Shown here one piece after another: positions 47,180 to 58,790 of a stretch of 64,000 bases of DNA (the stretch's first letter is position 1; every line of letters starts with the position of its first letter). A model generated the notes under the pieces. It was not told where the DNA came from, did not search any database, and was given only the letters and a program-made list of their open reading frames with translations. Origin of the DNA: Crocodylus rhombifer (Eukaryota; Chordata; Crocodylia; Crocodylidae); assembly GCA_038503035.1 (NCBI GenBank), contig JAVSML010001076.1, forward strand, positions 65,732 through 129,731, given 5' to 3'. Both the position numbers and the translations under genes were made by a program.

Positions 47180-48650
47180 CAGGGGCAGGCAATTATTTTG
47201 GGCAGAGGATCGCTTACCTAGTTTTGGCAGGCTGTTGAGGGCTGTATGAGTAGCCCCACCCCTTGACAGGTGCCCCACCCCCTGGTCACCATCTTGGGAT
47301 CAATGTCCCAGTGTCTTGGAACCAAGGTCCCAGGGCCAGCACTGGTGGGGCCCAAAGCAGGGCACAGGCTGGCAGGGGTCTGTGGAGCTGAGCTAGGCTG
47401 CACCAGCAGGGAGAGAGGAGAGCTGGCTCAGCTCCATAGAGCCCCTGCTGGCTGGGACCCCATGCTACTGCCACCCTGCTCTGGGTTCCACTGGCACTGG
47501 CCCTGGAACACCAGTGCGCGTCCTGTGCTCCTGTTGTCTCCTGCACCTGTTCACTCCCAGTGCCCCCCAGCCCTTCAGTACAGGCTGGGGGCATTCCACA
47601 GCCCTGACCCCCTGCTCACTGGCAGGGAAGAAGCTGGTGCTGAGCATGGGGAAAAGTAGCCCCTTGCCCACCCCGTGGCTGGCACTCCCTGTTGCAAGTG
47701 CTCGCAGCCCACACAGGGCTGTCTGGAGCAGACACAGGCAGCCCCACACAGGCTGAAAGTGGCTACAATGCGGGGCAACAGCCATGGGGTGAGTGAGAGG
47801 CCACTTTTCCCTGCACTCAGCACCAGCTTGTAACCTGGCCCCACTGTGCCAGCCTGGGATCTGTGCCAGCTCTGAGCTCACCCGTTGGAGCTGTGCACAG
47901 CAGCAGCAGCTGCTGCTGTTCACCCAGAGCTCTCACACAGGCAGCAGTGGCAAACACTGCCAGGCATGGCAAGCAAGGGGGCCACAGCTGCTGCCGCAGC
48001 GCAGCCCTGATAAGCAAGCCTGGAGCTGGCATGGGGCCCAGGCTGACAGTGGAGCCAGGTTACGAGCTGGTGCTGAGTGCGGTGTGGGGGGGAAGTGGCC
48101 CTTCACCCACCTCCTGCCTGATGCCCTGCGCTGCAGCCACTCGCAGCCCACATGGGGCTGCTTGTGCCTGCTCCAGACAGCCCCACATGGGTTGCAAGTG
48201 GCTGCAGCAGGGAGCACCAGGCACAGGGTAGGGAAGGAGCCACCTTCCTATGTGCCAGGAAGGATCAGGGAAGGAGCCTGGGGAAAAGCTAAACACAGGG
48301 TGGGAAAAGCAGCCCCTAGCTCCCCGCCCCCCCACGCTCAGCTTTTCCCTGGGGCACTTTTCCCCAGGCTCCTTCCCTTCCCAGTGTCCTCACTTGCCCT
48401 TCACACCCACTTCCCCCTTACCTGAGGTTCCAGTGCCAAGTCAGCCATGTGGTACTAGGCCAGAAGCCCCGGCTGGGGCTTCCAGCTGAGGGGGCAGGGC
48501 CGGATGGGCCCTGCTGTTGTGGGAGCTTGCTGGGCTTCTCCTGGATCTTACTGCCCTTGGTTCCTGTCATTTTTTATAGGAACCAAGAACAGATAAATAT
48601 TAATTTTCTAACATTTTTAGGAGCCCGCAGGCTGGATAGAATGGCCAGCT
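47180..48650. mobile_element. hAT-like GC-rich element, relative of 26426-29455 (right end uncertain)
   Basis: The left end CAGGGGCAGGCAATTATTTT matches the left end at 26426, and the next block (CACCATCTTGGGA, then CCAG) also matches. The interior is GC-rich with foldback structure: 47802-47852 (CCACTTTTCCCTGCACTCAG, CACCAGCTTGTAACCTGG) pairs with 48047-48099 (CCAGGTTACGAGCTGGTGCT). A right end of CCCCTG type with a copy of ATCTATTA was not found, so the right edge is a guess. The 210-codon frame at 47793-48425 lies inside it and is a composition artefact. Confidence 0.6.
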
Positions 48651-48769
48651 ATAGATGTCAATATCAGGGCAGTCTTCCCCCCTACCAGCCCCCGGAGCCT
48701 TTTCCATATATAGATGATCACCCCATCCCCCTCTCTCTTCTTCTTTTCTGTTTGCTGCAAGCCTTCTGA

Positions 48770-48922
48770 ATTTCCAAATCTCTCCGAATTGATTTGGAGG
48801 CTTTTGATTCAGTTCAGACCTTTAATGAGTCTCCCAATTCTATTCAGATTTGAAGATTCGGCCCCCAAATTGGGTTGAATCTCCTCGTAATCGAATCGGC
48901 TACCGAAGCTTCACACAGCCCT
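48770..48922 (-). mobile_element. End fragment of a GATTCGG-family foldback element
   Basis: On the minus strand it reads AGGGCTGTGTGAAGCTTCGG, then GATTCGAT, GGCCGAATC, AATTGGGA and AATCAATTCGGAGAGATTTG, aligning with the left end of 40820-41876. Only ~150 bp is present; the rest is missing or too diverged. Confidence 0.75.
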
Positions 48923-50049
48923 AATTTTTACCTATAATGTTGTAGATTGATGTTAAAGTGAAAATGTTGACTTTCAGTAATTTATATGGTGTTTCAGAAC
49001 TTCCACTCCTTATAGATGTCATATATTGCTCTCTTTGGGGCTTACATTGGCACTGGAAATGCTGTCAGACTTTTTAGTTTTCAATGCTGCATTTAAGGCA
49101 GTGGTCAATTTTGCTTCGGCTGTGGTTGACCATCTGCATGGAACTTGATTACTGAAAATATCTCCCTCAGTCATCTCTCTTTAATTAAAAAAAACACAAA
49201 ACCATGAAAACCTCTTTTGTTCAGAGGCATTTTTCCTTATAACTTACCACTATTTTATTCATCTCCATTGACGATGTTTGTTATAGTGGTGGTACCTAAT
49301 CAGCATCCTGAGCAATTTGGCAAGTGGGGGAAGTTCTTTATAAAAATTATAGCAATGTGGTCAGATAAATGTGTGATCACATTAACTTTTCCAGGCTGGG
49401 CAACTTCAAAATATTTCTAATGGGTGAAAGTACATTTTTTAAAGTCTTTTAACTCACTTGTAATATTAAAAAATCAAACAGGAATGATTTAATGCCCCTC
49501 TAAATAAGACTTTAACCTAAAGCCTTACCCATATATCATGCCTAATAAGTGATTTATCCTATCCTGTGTATGTGAACATATACCTTTATTATATTATTCT
49601 CTGCATGTAACTATTGTTAAGCTTATTTAATTTGGCACATTTCAACAATACATTTTACCACGTAAAGAAACATGCTGTAGAATGCCCTTTAAAGCCACTT
49701 CACACTTATTAAAGTAACAGTTGTTCAAGGTTGGGAGATGCTTCTTCATGGAATGAGTTATTTTTTATTATAAAAGATACATGAGAGAATTCAACCTGGT
49801 CAGGAAACATTATAGCAATGTTATTGTATGATTCCTACAAATGGCTAAATGATCATCTTGAGAGAGATATTAAGAGGTATTTGCATATTCTGTGTATTCA
49901 ACAGCACATCACAGGAGAACCAGAAAAAAATCTTAGCTCTTCATAAAGTCAAATGGTTATTATGTGGTTATGCATCAGAATACATTTTTTAAATTTTATT
50001 GAGATCCAGAAAGACACTAAATTATCTTGTTCCTTTCTTCTCCCCGTAG

Positions 50050-50244
50050 ATATTTTTAAATGCAGATACAATCCGACTGGGAAATCTACCCATGGGTTCC
50101 TTTTCATCTTCCTCACCTAGCTCTTCAGCTCCTCGACAGACTATCTACGAGGTCTGCGTCTGTCCCAGTGGTAAACTTTACTTGTCCCCGGCAGGAGCAG
50201 GCTCCACATGTCAATCCAGTAGCAACATCTGCTTGTGGAGCTGA
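50050..50244 (+). CDS. SGCZ: SGCZ (zeta-sarcoglycan) terminal coding exon with stop, probably exon 8
   Basis: The acceptor CTTCTCCCCGTAG ends at 50049 and the reading frame starts in phase 0 with IFLNADTIRLGNLP. Sixty-four codons are followed by TGA at 50242-50244. Residues 17-26 of the exon form a Ser-rich stretch (SFSSSSPSSS), then APRQTIYEVCVCPSGKLYL leads into the C-terminal cysteine cluster. The four Cys at exon residues 36, 38, 54 and 61 are those conserved in the EGF-like C-terminus of gamma, delta and zeta sarcoglycans, which forms disulfides outside the cell. The protein ends NICLWS, as I recall for vertebrate SGCZ. The Ser-rich stretch and NICLWS ending favour zeta over gamma and delta. 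No frame damage is seen. Confidence 0.96.
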   Translation: MFLNADTIRLGNLPMGSFSSSSPSSSAPRQTIYEVCVCPSGKLYLSPAGAGSTCQSSSNICLWS

Positions 50245-50520
50245 ACTGACTCCAATTTTTCCTCACACCAGAATAGCCTTTGTTACTGTCCCTCTGCTTC
50301 ACAATTCTGCCCGGTTTCCCTTGTGACAAGTCAGAAGCTTCAAATGGCCTGCAGAGCAACTTCTTCCAGCGTAAGCAGGAATACAACGCTGCCTTCTCTT
50401 GTGGCTCACGTCACCACTCAATGTAGAGATGGGAGTGAGATATTCAGAAATAAATGTAGTCTTCATCAGGAAACCTGGATCATAAAATCACCTTTTGTCC
50501 AAAAGGGAGAATAACACAGG
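50245..50520 (+). other. SGCZ: Probable SGCZ 3' UTR (proximal part) with a candidate poly(A) signal
   Basis: Non-coding sequence directly follows the SGCZ stop. An AATAAA hexamer lies at 50449-50454, about 205 nt downstream, and further hexamers occur later (for example 51014-51019), so the true 3' end could be more distal. The first 200 nt are less AT-rich than the flanking DNA and contain no recognisable repeat, as expected of transcribed UTR. The end given here is a guess. Confidence 0.45.
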
Positions 50521-51732
50521 TGCCTTTGCTACATGAAGTGAAGCACATAGTTTTAGATTTTTGCAGGACCTGGATATGAACTGCACATATATATATGGTA
50601 CATATACAAATTTGCCCAGAATCCAATGGTGAGATGAATTGGTAATCCCTGTATGATAAATAACTTTACTGTCTGAAAGCACAATTTTCCATTCATCTTT
50701 TTGGATGTAAACTTTTATCCCTGAATTTTAAAATTTTGAAGCATTGTGTGATGCTTGCTTTACTAAACAATTAAATTCAGTACTTGGTTTTTAACAAAAA
50801 AAGAGACAGAATCCCTCCCTGAGTTTTGTTTCTTTAAAATAGTGTGTTGTTACTCTTTGTCTATTAATCTAGGGTTTTGTACATTAGGTAAATTTTGGAA
50901 GCGCTGAGCAATATTACCTTTCCAGAGTGAAAAAGACATCTGCTCTTGTTTATCAAATCTGAATGGCCTTACGCAGTAATTTCTTGGCTACTGCATGTGA
51001 AGTGATTGCTTTAAATAAAACATACAGCTTATGGATTGAACAAGATAAAGAGGGAAATGGAATGATATGGAAATGGCTGATAAAATTGTTACTTTTCACA
51101 AGGTAATTTATGGTTGGCAAAAAAGAAAAGAGAAGAATATCTTTGAAGGTACATCTTGTCTCCTTTATAGCCATGTCTAACTGCTGCCATTTGAACACAG
51201 TGCAAACACATCAGTACTAATGTAATGCATAACATCAACAAGCAGTACACTAACTACATTTATTACCCTTTTTGTTTACTGTGTTTTATTACAGTTTTCA
51301 AAGTGATATCGTTAAAAATACACGGCCATATATTAAATGAAATAGAATATTAACAGGTACATTGTTATTATGTTGACACCATCAGGTCTGTGTTTAAATA
51401 ATGCAGCTGTATTTTCACTCATCTCTCAATATTTACCTACTATTTGCCTGATATGGGATTTCTTTATCATATTTCATTACCTGCTTTGCTTTTTCTTGGT
51501 AATTGGACTCCAGTAAATGACAGTATGGTGTGCTGCTGAGAAATTTGTCATAACACTTTTTTAACAAGAGTATCTTGAAACTTGCAGAACCCAGGAATGT
51601 AAAACATATAAAAATGTTCCCTATTGTGAAGATGACTTGATTACAATAAGGTAAGTGTGTGTTTTAATATTTTTTGAACTCTCCCATCCAACTCATAGTT
51701 TTAGCTGCTTCTGAATGTAAGGACTTTTTTGT

Positions 51733-51815
51733 GATATCTTTTATTGGGCTAAATACACAGCTGGGAGAGCTATTGGACAAGCTTTTGGGCATCAAGTGCC
51801 CCTTCTCAGGTCTAA
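51733..51815 (-). mobile_element. Fragment of the TTGGTCTAATAAAAG short element family
   Basis: TGATATCTTTTATTGGGCTA, then CAGCTGGGAGAGCTATTGGA, CAAGCTTTTGGGCATCAAGT and GCCCCTTCTCAGG. It matches the reverse complement of the family order seen at 43985-44160. Confidence 0.65.
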
Positions 51816-52972
51816 GAAAAAGGAGGACACATTTTGACCCTACTGTAGCATTCTAAGCTGGTTCAAAACGCAGGGAAAGCATTACAAGGTAGGTACTTGT
51901 GTCCAATATGCAGTTTACCAAAAAAGGGAAAGCAAGAAAATGAGCAACCATAACAATATGGCTAATTTTCTACTTTATTCTCATTTCATAGAATTTATTT
52001 TGTTTTCTCCAGGTGATCTTCACCCATGCAGAAGACCAACAAAAGAGATTACACCATTTAACTGGTGTTTGAACTTTTGTTGTCCCTCTTCAGAGGCGTG
52101 AAGTTCATTCTGTGGGAAGAATTATGTCTCCTGCTTCTGAACAAGAATTTAAAATAGACTCTTGAAGCACTCAAAAGATGGGTGTTAAGCCAGTTGAAAC
52201 TGATTTAAACTTCCTTTTGGAAATTTTAGTTCCTTTATTTAATAGGAGAAAAATATATCAAACACTAGCCTTTATTTTCCTTCTCTCCTTTTTTTTGAAC
52301 AGGCCCCTTCATTACAATGCAGGGTATAAAGAGAGTTTAGGGATTTTGGTTATACAGTTAATATTCAAAGAGCCTTCTAAGGAAAGAAATATCTTTCACT
52401 TGTGCTCACAGGTAATATGATGTTTATGTAGACAAATTATATTTAAAGGGAGTGGATGGCTGCACAATATCATGTATTCAATTACCTATGCTTATCTGCT
52501 GGTAATTTAGAAGATGGACAAATAATATGCAAGGAGTAATTTATTCAGTGAAGCTAAATCTTCAGCCTGTTCCCAAACTGACTGTACACAGACTCAGAGT
52601 CTTCTTTACCGTCCAGAACGTTACGATGAAGTTATATGCAAATGAGTGAATTTAAACCTAAGGAGTGGTGTACAGTGTTGCAAGTATATCATGCTGTGAG
52701 TCTATTCATTTGCTATTTGAGCTGTAATAGTCACTTGAAGCACATATGAAGATTCCTGGCTGAATGATCCATCCTTTATGAGCTCCTTTACTTCTGCCTA
52801 AATTGAATTTTGTTACATCAAAACACAAACAAACAAAAAGAAGAGAGTTTTGTGAAGAAAGCTCAGTGTTTCCAACTCTCACCATGGTATTCTTTAATTT
52901 AAGCTCAAACTCCTGGTAACAATTCAAAAATGTGAGATGCCCCATTTAAATTTTGTTAAAGTACATCTGTAG

Positions 52973-53014
52973 TCTGTGAGATTGCAAAGAAAATCTGTGA
53001 GATTGCAAAGAAAA
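52973..53014. repeat. Two tandem copies of a 21-bp unit
   Basis: The unit TCTGTGAGATTGCAAAGAAA(A) occurs twice head to tail without a mismatch. Minor tandem duplication in AT-rich flanking DNA. Confidence 0.95.
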
Positions 53015-56000
53015 CTTGCACATGTGACTAGAGCACTCCATTAGGCTAAAAAAGGAAGACAGATTACAAGAAAAAAGTCACTATTTATAAGCCAATATAA
53101 TGATTTCTTGGGAGCCCGATTAATGATTATTGAATGTTTGAAGTTGACGGTAGCTAAACACTTATGTGCACAGGAGAAATGCAAAAACAAGCAAGAAGGG
53201 CTACTAAGACAAACAAAATGTAGATGTTTCAAAACAGATGAATGATTCTTTCTCACAATGTCTCAGTTGTTCTGTTCATAACAGTACAAAAAATGTATGA
53301 AAAGTCGTACCCACCTCCAGATGTTGTTTCATTTGGGAGGCAAATGGCAGCTCTCAGGACTCAGATCACATTTAAACAGGGAGTGAAATCATTACTCTTT
53401 TAGGGCTGGTTTTATGAAGCTGAGCCATGGGCATGGGTTTTAGATGTGGTGTTATGAAGCTGAGGTGTAAAATAAAAGAGGTCCCCTATTCAACACTGAA
53501 GGATATTTATCAGTTGTCCTTTCTGCCTGTCTCTGCTGCCTCACCCTGTACCTTAGTTGCTTAAATCTCTTTTGGGCTATTTACACTATCTAGCATTCTT
53601 CTCATGATAAAGCACCTGCAAATGTTTCCCCAGTTAGACTGCTTGGCTGGCTGAACATTCTGCTATCTCTCTTTAGAAAAGAGATGTCATTTCTTGTTAT
53701 GGCTAAGGCAAAAGCTTCCCAATTAACAAGTCATTATATGGTGACAGAGTAGGATGGAGGTCCCTAAAGCAAATTTTTGAACTTTTTTTCTTTCATGTTA
53801 GTAAATGTCCAATTAGAAAAATAAAATTTGTGACTAAAAATAATCCTCTGAGGTGCTTTATAAAACATAAATACATGTATCAAATAATGTCTCTTTTTGT
53901 ATTAGCATGTCAGTTTGGGCACTACTAAAATAGTTTGATAGTTGTTTGACCTCTTCAGAATTGCCCATATGACAACAGTAAAATATAAAAAGACCTTATT
54001 AGCCACATGTATTTAATATCTTTGATAGTCATATATGCTTGTAAAATATCCCTGTTATAATATAAAAGGATACTGTCTCTTTCTTGTTCAAAAAATGAAA
54101 ATAAAAACATCAAACAACCTCTTCGAGCTCTATTACCTATATGGTTTTGTACTGCAGTCCATTAATTGGTTAAGTGTTAAAGACCAAAGACTGACACTTC
54201 TATTATATCTCACACTATGACACTGCTGCTTCTACTAATTTTGTTGGGATAATAAGATAAAACAAGTTGTAATTACAACATGAAATAGTAATATGCTTTT
54301 GATCTGTGCAGCATTTTGAGCTGTAGGTTGTTCGGTTATCTTTTCATAGGGGAAGGTGTTGTCAGCATCATCCAGTTATGTTGCTAATCATGCATAATAA
54401 GGTATTTCAGTTGTACATGAGATCATGTAAAGAGGGAAGAGTGTACAGCCCAAAATGGGCCAAAAAAATTGCTTGCCTAAATTGAAGTTTATATTGTGTT
54501 GCCTGCACAGTGGTTTAACTAGATAACACAATTCACTTTAGACTAATTTAGAAACAGAGGGCTATTAAGCACGAATCAAAGATAAGAGCCATAGGGACTG
54601 AAAGAAGCTGATGAAGGATGTTAAGGATGCTCAGCTGTTAATAACCTGTGATTTTTTTCTCATAGAGTTTCTAAGTCATTGTCTAAATGTTACTAAAATA
54701 AAAGCCAAACTTAGACTATCAAAGTGTTATCAGCTGATTCACTGTCATGCAGATGCAAATTGGATAAGAGTTTGAGCATCATATTATTTTTAAAAGTACT
54801 TTGGTAAAGATCTCCTAACCATTTTTTGTTTTGTAACTTTCATCTTAATGCTCTTCTTATGTACATAGATATATAAAAAGATGAACTATTTTCTTACACA
54901 TACTATGCAATATGTTTGTAAAACTGCAATATTACCAAAATTACAAAAGCTGTGCTTTTGTATTCTCTCTTGCTTTATGTAAAACAAATCTTTTTCTATT
55001 TAAATGGATTGTCTGTCTTATAAATTGTAGAAAACATTATTCAAAAACAATATACTATATTTCAGAATTTTGGTTTGGTTTGCTTGAGAACTTTTAAGGT
55101 GGGAAAAAGCAAGGTTTTGGAAGTTGGAAATTGATTTTCTTGGAAAGATGGAACTTTCACGGCATGTAATCAACAGAGATTTTAAAGTCTCTACTGTACT
55201 TTGTATTTGGTTTTAGTACTTTCATCTGGTGCTACTGTATAACCATATATAAATATGATAGATAAAATAGCAAAACAAGTATCAGAATGCATTCAAGGAT
55301 GCTTAGATGCGGCTTTGTAAAGATGAGAAATGTATATTTTTTTGAGTCTCTTCTATTTAAAGATAATTTCTATTATCACATTCCCTCTTTTATGGTCTAA
55401 AGTTGTCATGCTGAGATAACTGTTATCAATTTGTCTACATACAACACAGACTGCTAAGGACATACGATGAGTTCTTGAAAAACACCAAGCAGCATATTAA
55501 CTATATACTATAAAGTGCATGGATTTTTTTTTCATGCCAAGCTTGGAGAAGTTAAAACAAAGGTTGTGATTCTAATTTATATTAAGGCTACTTTACCATA
55601 ACTCTGAAAGCATAAAGGGGCCTTAAAATGAATATAAATTATATTTGTCGGAAGCCTTGTCAGAGTATCATAGCTGCAGCTCACATGTACCTATTTAATT
55701 TGTGTGTGGCTACAACCATAGCCATAGCAGCAAAGAGCTTAGTACAATCTGCAAAGCTCACTAAATACTCAGTTATCTAGCCTGTGCTAAATTATCCACT
55801 ACCAAGATTACACTGATATTTTAAAACTAACACGAGTATGTCTTGGCAAGCAGTGGTCAGTGTAGTGACTGAAATGTAAATGTACCATTTAGTATAAATA
55901 TGAATCAGACCCTCAGTGAATAATACAAAGGTACCAATAGAGTAGTCAGTAAGAAAAACTATTAAGAACCAAGTAATTAAGATTTGGGCTAGTTCTTTCT

Positions 56001-57104
56001 ATTCCGCTAAGTTTGCTGATTTTGAATTTATCAAGTATATGTTTTGAACCTACACTGATCATAGTAGATTGATGCAAATTTTTTTTTTCTAAAATAACTA
56101 TTTCTCTGAAACTTTCCCTGGATCCTGAGCTGACACCAAATAATTACATGTTTTAGAAATGTGAATATGTTGTTTCTTTTACTTCCTAGCTAATCATTCC
56201 ATTGTTCTCTATTTCGTTGCTTGTCAAAGAAGCAGAAGAAAAGTATTAGAATGGCCTAGAAAAGACATGTCCTTTATTTCCGCCCTGGTTCTGTCTAAGT
56301 AGGGCACACACTGTTTTAGGACCATGGATCTGGAGAAGCAGCTGCTTCTCTGAGCTTTTAACCATGTTCTTTTCTCTGCAGCTCTTTCATGGATACCTAC
56401 GGGCCAGTATGCTTTAGGAGTTCTGTGTAGAGGGAAAAAAGGGAGCTTCAAGCCATCCAAGCTACCACTGGCACTGAACCTGAGCTAGGAAGCAAAGGTG
56501 GCTTTCCACCACATGTATATCAACTTCCTTGTGAGGCCTGCCAAGGATCAATTCAGCCACCAGCATAAACGAGAGCACCCTTAGAAAATATTAAATGTAA
56601 AATTAGAAGAGACATTCCAGCAGCTGGATACGGTTAGTGCTCTGGGCACATCCCATTTGTTAGCAGCTGAGGGGAAATGGCAGGGACTCAGCTTTCCACC
56701 ACTGAGAGATTTCCAGGATGGCCAGTGATGTATTTAATAATTGTATATTTTAAAACTATAGCATGCACATATTTCTTCCTAAATCAGGTGTGTTTTAAAA
56801 AGTTTCACCCTATCAAGAGCAGGATTTTAATTTGAGGGAAATCCTTCTGTCTTTCTTTAGTCCACCCTCCAAAAATAACAGCTGTACTCATTCACAGGAA
56901 GGTTTGGGGTTCTAAAGCCAAATGTAAAATTAGTGTGACTTGTACCTTACAGGCAGGAAACTGTTCTGCCATAAAGGATGATAGTTTGTTCAGTGAAAAT
57001 TCATGTCTTATAATCAGCAGAATAAAGATAGGAAATGTCAAAATGAATTCTTCCTACTGTAATGAATACAGAAAGTACTCTCCATTTCTCCATGCTGCTT
57101 TTTA

Positions 57105-57635
57105 AAAACATAAGAACATAAGAATTGCCAATTACTGGGTCAAACCATAGGTCCATCTTGCCCATATCCTGTGTCACAGTGGCAGAGGGTGGATGCTGAA
57201 AGCGAGGATATCACCAGGGCTTTTTCCATTGTTCCTTTCTTACTTGCAGCCTCCAGCTTTTAAAATTTAGGAAGTTCTGATTCAGGGGCTGTATCCCTAA
57301 ATCCCATGTTCAATAGCTGCCGATGCCCCTTTCCTCCAAGAATTTGGCCGATCCCTTTTTGAATCTGACAGTCAGCTTCCATAACACCTGTTGGCAATGA
57401 GTTCTACAGTTTAATTACATGCTGTGAAAAAGAATTTCCTTTTGTTAGTTTTAAATTTAATACCTACTAGTTTCCACTTGTGACTCCTATTTCTTGTATT
57501 GTGAAAGAGTAAATAACACATCCTTATTGACTTTCTCTTCACCATTTAGTACTTTATATACCTTTAAAATGTCCCCCCCTCAAACATCTCTTTTTAAAAC
57601 TGAATAGGCCTACCCTCTTTATTCTCTTTTATTTA
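57105..57635 (-). mobile_element. CR1-type LINE 3' fragment, same subfamily as 850-2324
   Basis: The minus strand reads ORF2 C-terminal codons (TTGAGGGG, GTATATAAAGTACTAAATGG), then AAATTCTTTTTCACAGCATG, and ends GATGGACCTATGGTTTGACC and AATTCTTATGTTCTTATGTT at the 3' terminus. It lines up with 1800-2324 over its whole length. Old, frame-damaged and 5'-truncated. Confidence 0.88.
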
Positions 57636-57734
57636 AAATTACTTTAAAATTCACCAAAAAAGTTTTTAATGGTGTTGAATAAATACATAATACAAGATGT
57701 TCCAAGCTGTTAACAATATGCATTTACCTTAGAG

Positions 57735-58790
57735 ACCTACTGAATTTGGGGCAGCTGCTCAGGGGAGATTAACACACGGGCCAGTTTAGCCTAGGCCCAT
57801 GGGCCCCTGCCAATCAGGGATCCCTTGGGGCACCAGGGGTAGCATGACCCTGGCTGCGGGCATCCAGGGCAGACAGCACACTCCTCTTCCCCTCTAGCCA
57901 GGCCAGGACCAAAGGCTAGAGGATGAGTGCGGGTCTCCATGCAGGCGGCTGCAGCTTCCTGGGGCCGTCTATTGCTGGAAGACCCCATGGGCAGCCCCAC
58001 TCCCACTCCTGTTCTCCACCATCTGTGGGTGGCCACCAGTACCAATGGGACAAGATGAGACTGGACAGCTCAGCACCCCCCCCACTGGAGCTGGTGAGTA
58101 GCCTAGGGTGGCACAGGACTCATGTCCCTGCCACTAACCAGCCCTGTCCCCAGCCCACGCCCTGACCCTGGCTTCTCCCACAGCACTGGGAGACCACAGC
58201 CCCAGCTGTGTGACACCCTCCAGGTGTAGTGGCCGGGCCAGGCCTGGGCCAAGGCTACCTTTAGCACAGTGGTGCTTGTGCCTCCTGACTCAACCCAGAT
58301 ATGCCAAGAAGGCTGGGCTGGGCTAGTCTCAGCACCCTGGCAGACACAGAGGGAACCTGCCCTTGCCTGGTGGTTGGCCTCCAATTTTCTGTTTGCCCAG
58401 GGCTCCAAGAAATCTTAATCTGCTACTGTGGCTGCCCCTGATGTCATGGTTTAAGCATGGCGCTGGTTGCCATTTTCATGGCAGAGTGCAGCAGCCCCCA
58501 TACACTTCAGATTGGCCAAGGGGCCCTGAAAGTCCTGGCCCTCCCTGGAGATTGTCAGTCTCAGTCAGAGGTATAGAGGGGGCCCATTGTGCTCCCCCTT
58601 TTCCTTGCGCTACAGGATGTGAGGGCTTCCCACCATTTTCTGTTTTTGCAACACTTTTTTTTTACCCCACTCCCTGCCAATTTAGAGCTTTTTTGTGGTC
58701 TCTGTGCTTCTTTGTGTGGGGTGGGCTTTTTTGTGAAATCCGACCAAATTTGCGGTTTCCACCAAAATCACAAATTTATTAGGTTCCTAC
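57735..58790. repeat. GC-rich tract, probable DNA-element insertion
   Basis: A ~1 kb GC-rich but CpG-poor island in AT-rich DNA. Its right side (GAAATCCGACCAAATTTGCG, then CAAATTTATTAGGTTCCTA) resembles hAT-like ends of the TAGGG...CCCTA type seen at 9365 and 44697. No matching left end or target duplication was found. Short overlapping frames on both strands are not protein-like. Confidence 0.4.

Larger units (their letters stand above)
37804..50049 (+). other. SGCZ: SGCZ intron between exons 7 and 8 (~12.2 kb)
   Basis: Runs from the GTAAGT donor at 37804 to the CCCCGTAG acceptor at 50049. Between 37804 and 40819 it is plain AT-rich DNA apart from the 10-N gap and a slightly GC-richer, unassigned stretch at about 38920-39070. 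DNA-transposon relics then cluster at 40820-41876, 43985-44160, 44266-44565, 44697-45072, 45115-45800, 47180-48650 and 48770-48922. The stretches 41877-43984, 45801-47179 and 48923-50049 show no feature I can support. Confidence 0.85.

Noticed and set aside
47793..48425. A 210-codon plus-strand open frame, with several overlapping frames of 60-150 codons on both strands
   Set aside because: It lies inside a GC-rich hAT-like element. Open frames on both strands there come from low stop-codon frequency; the product is low in complexity and resembles no family.
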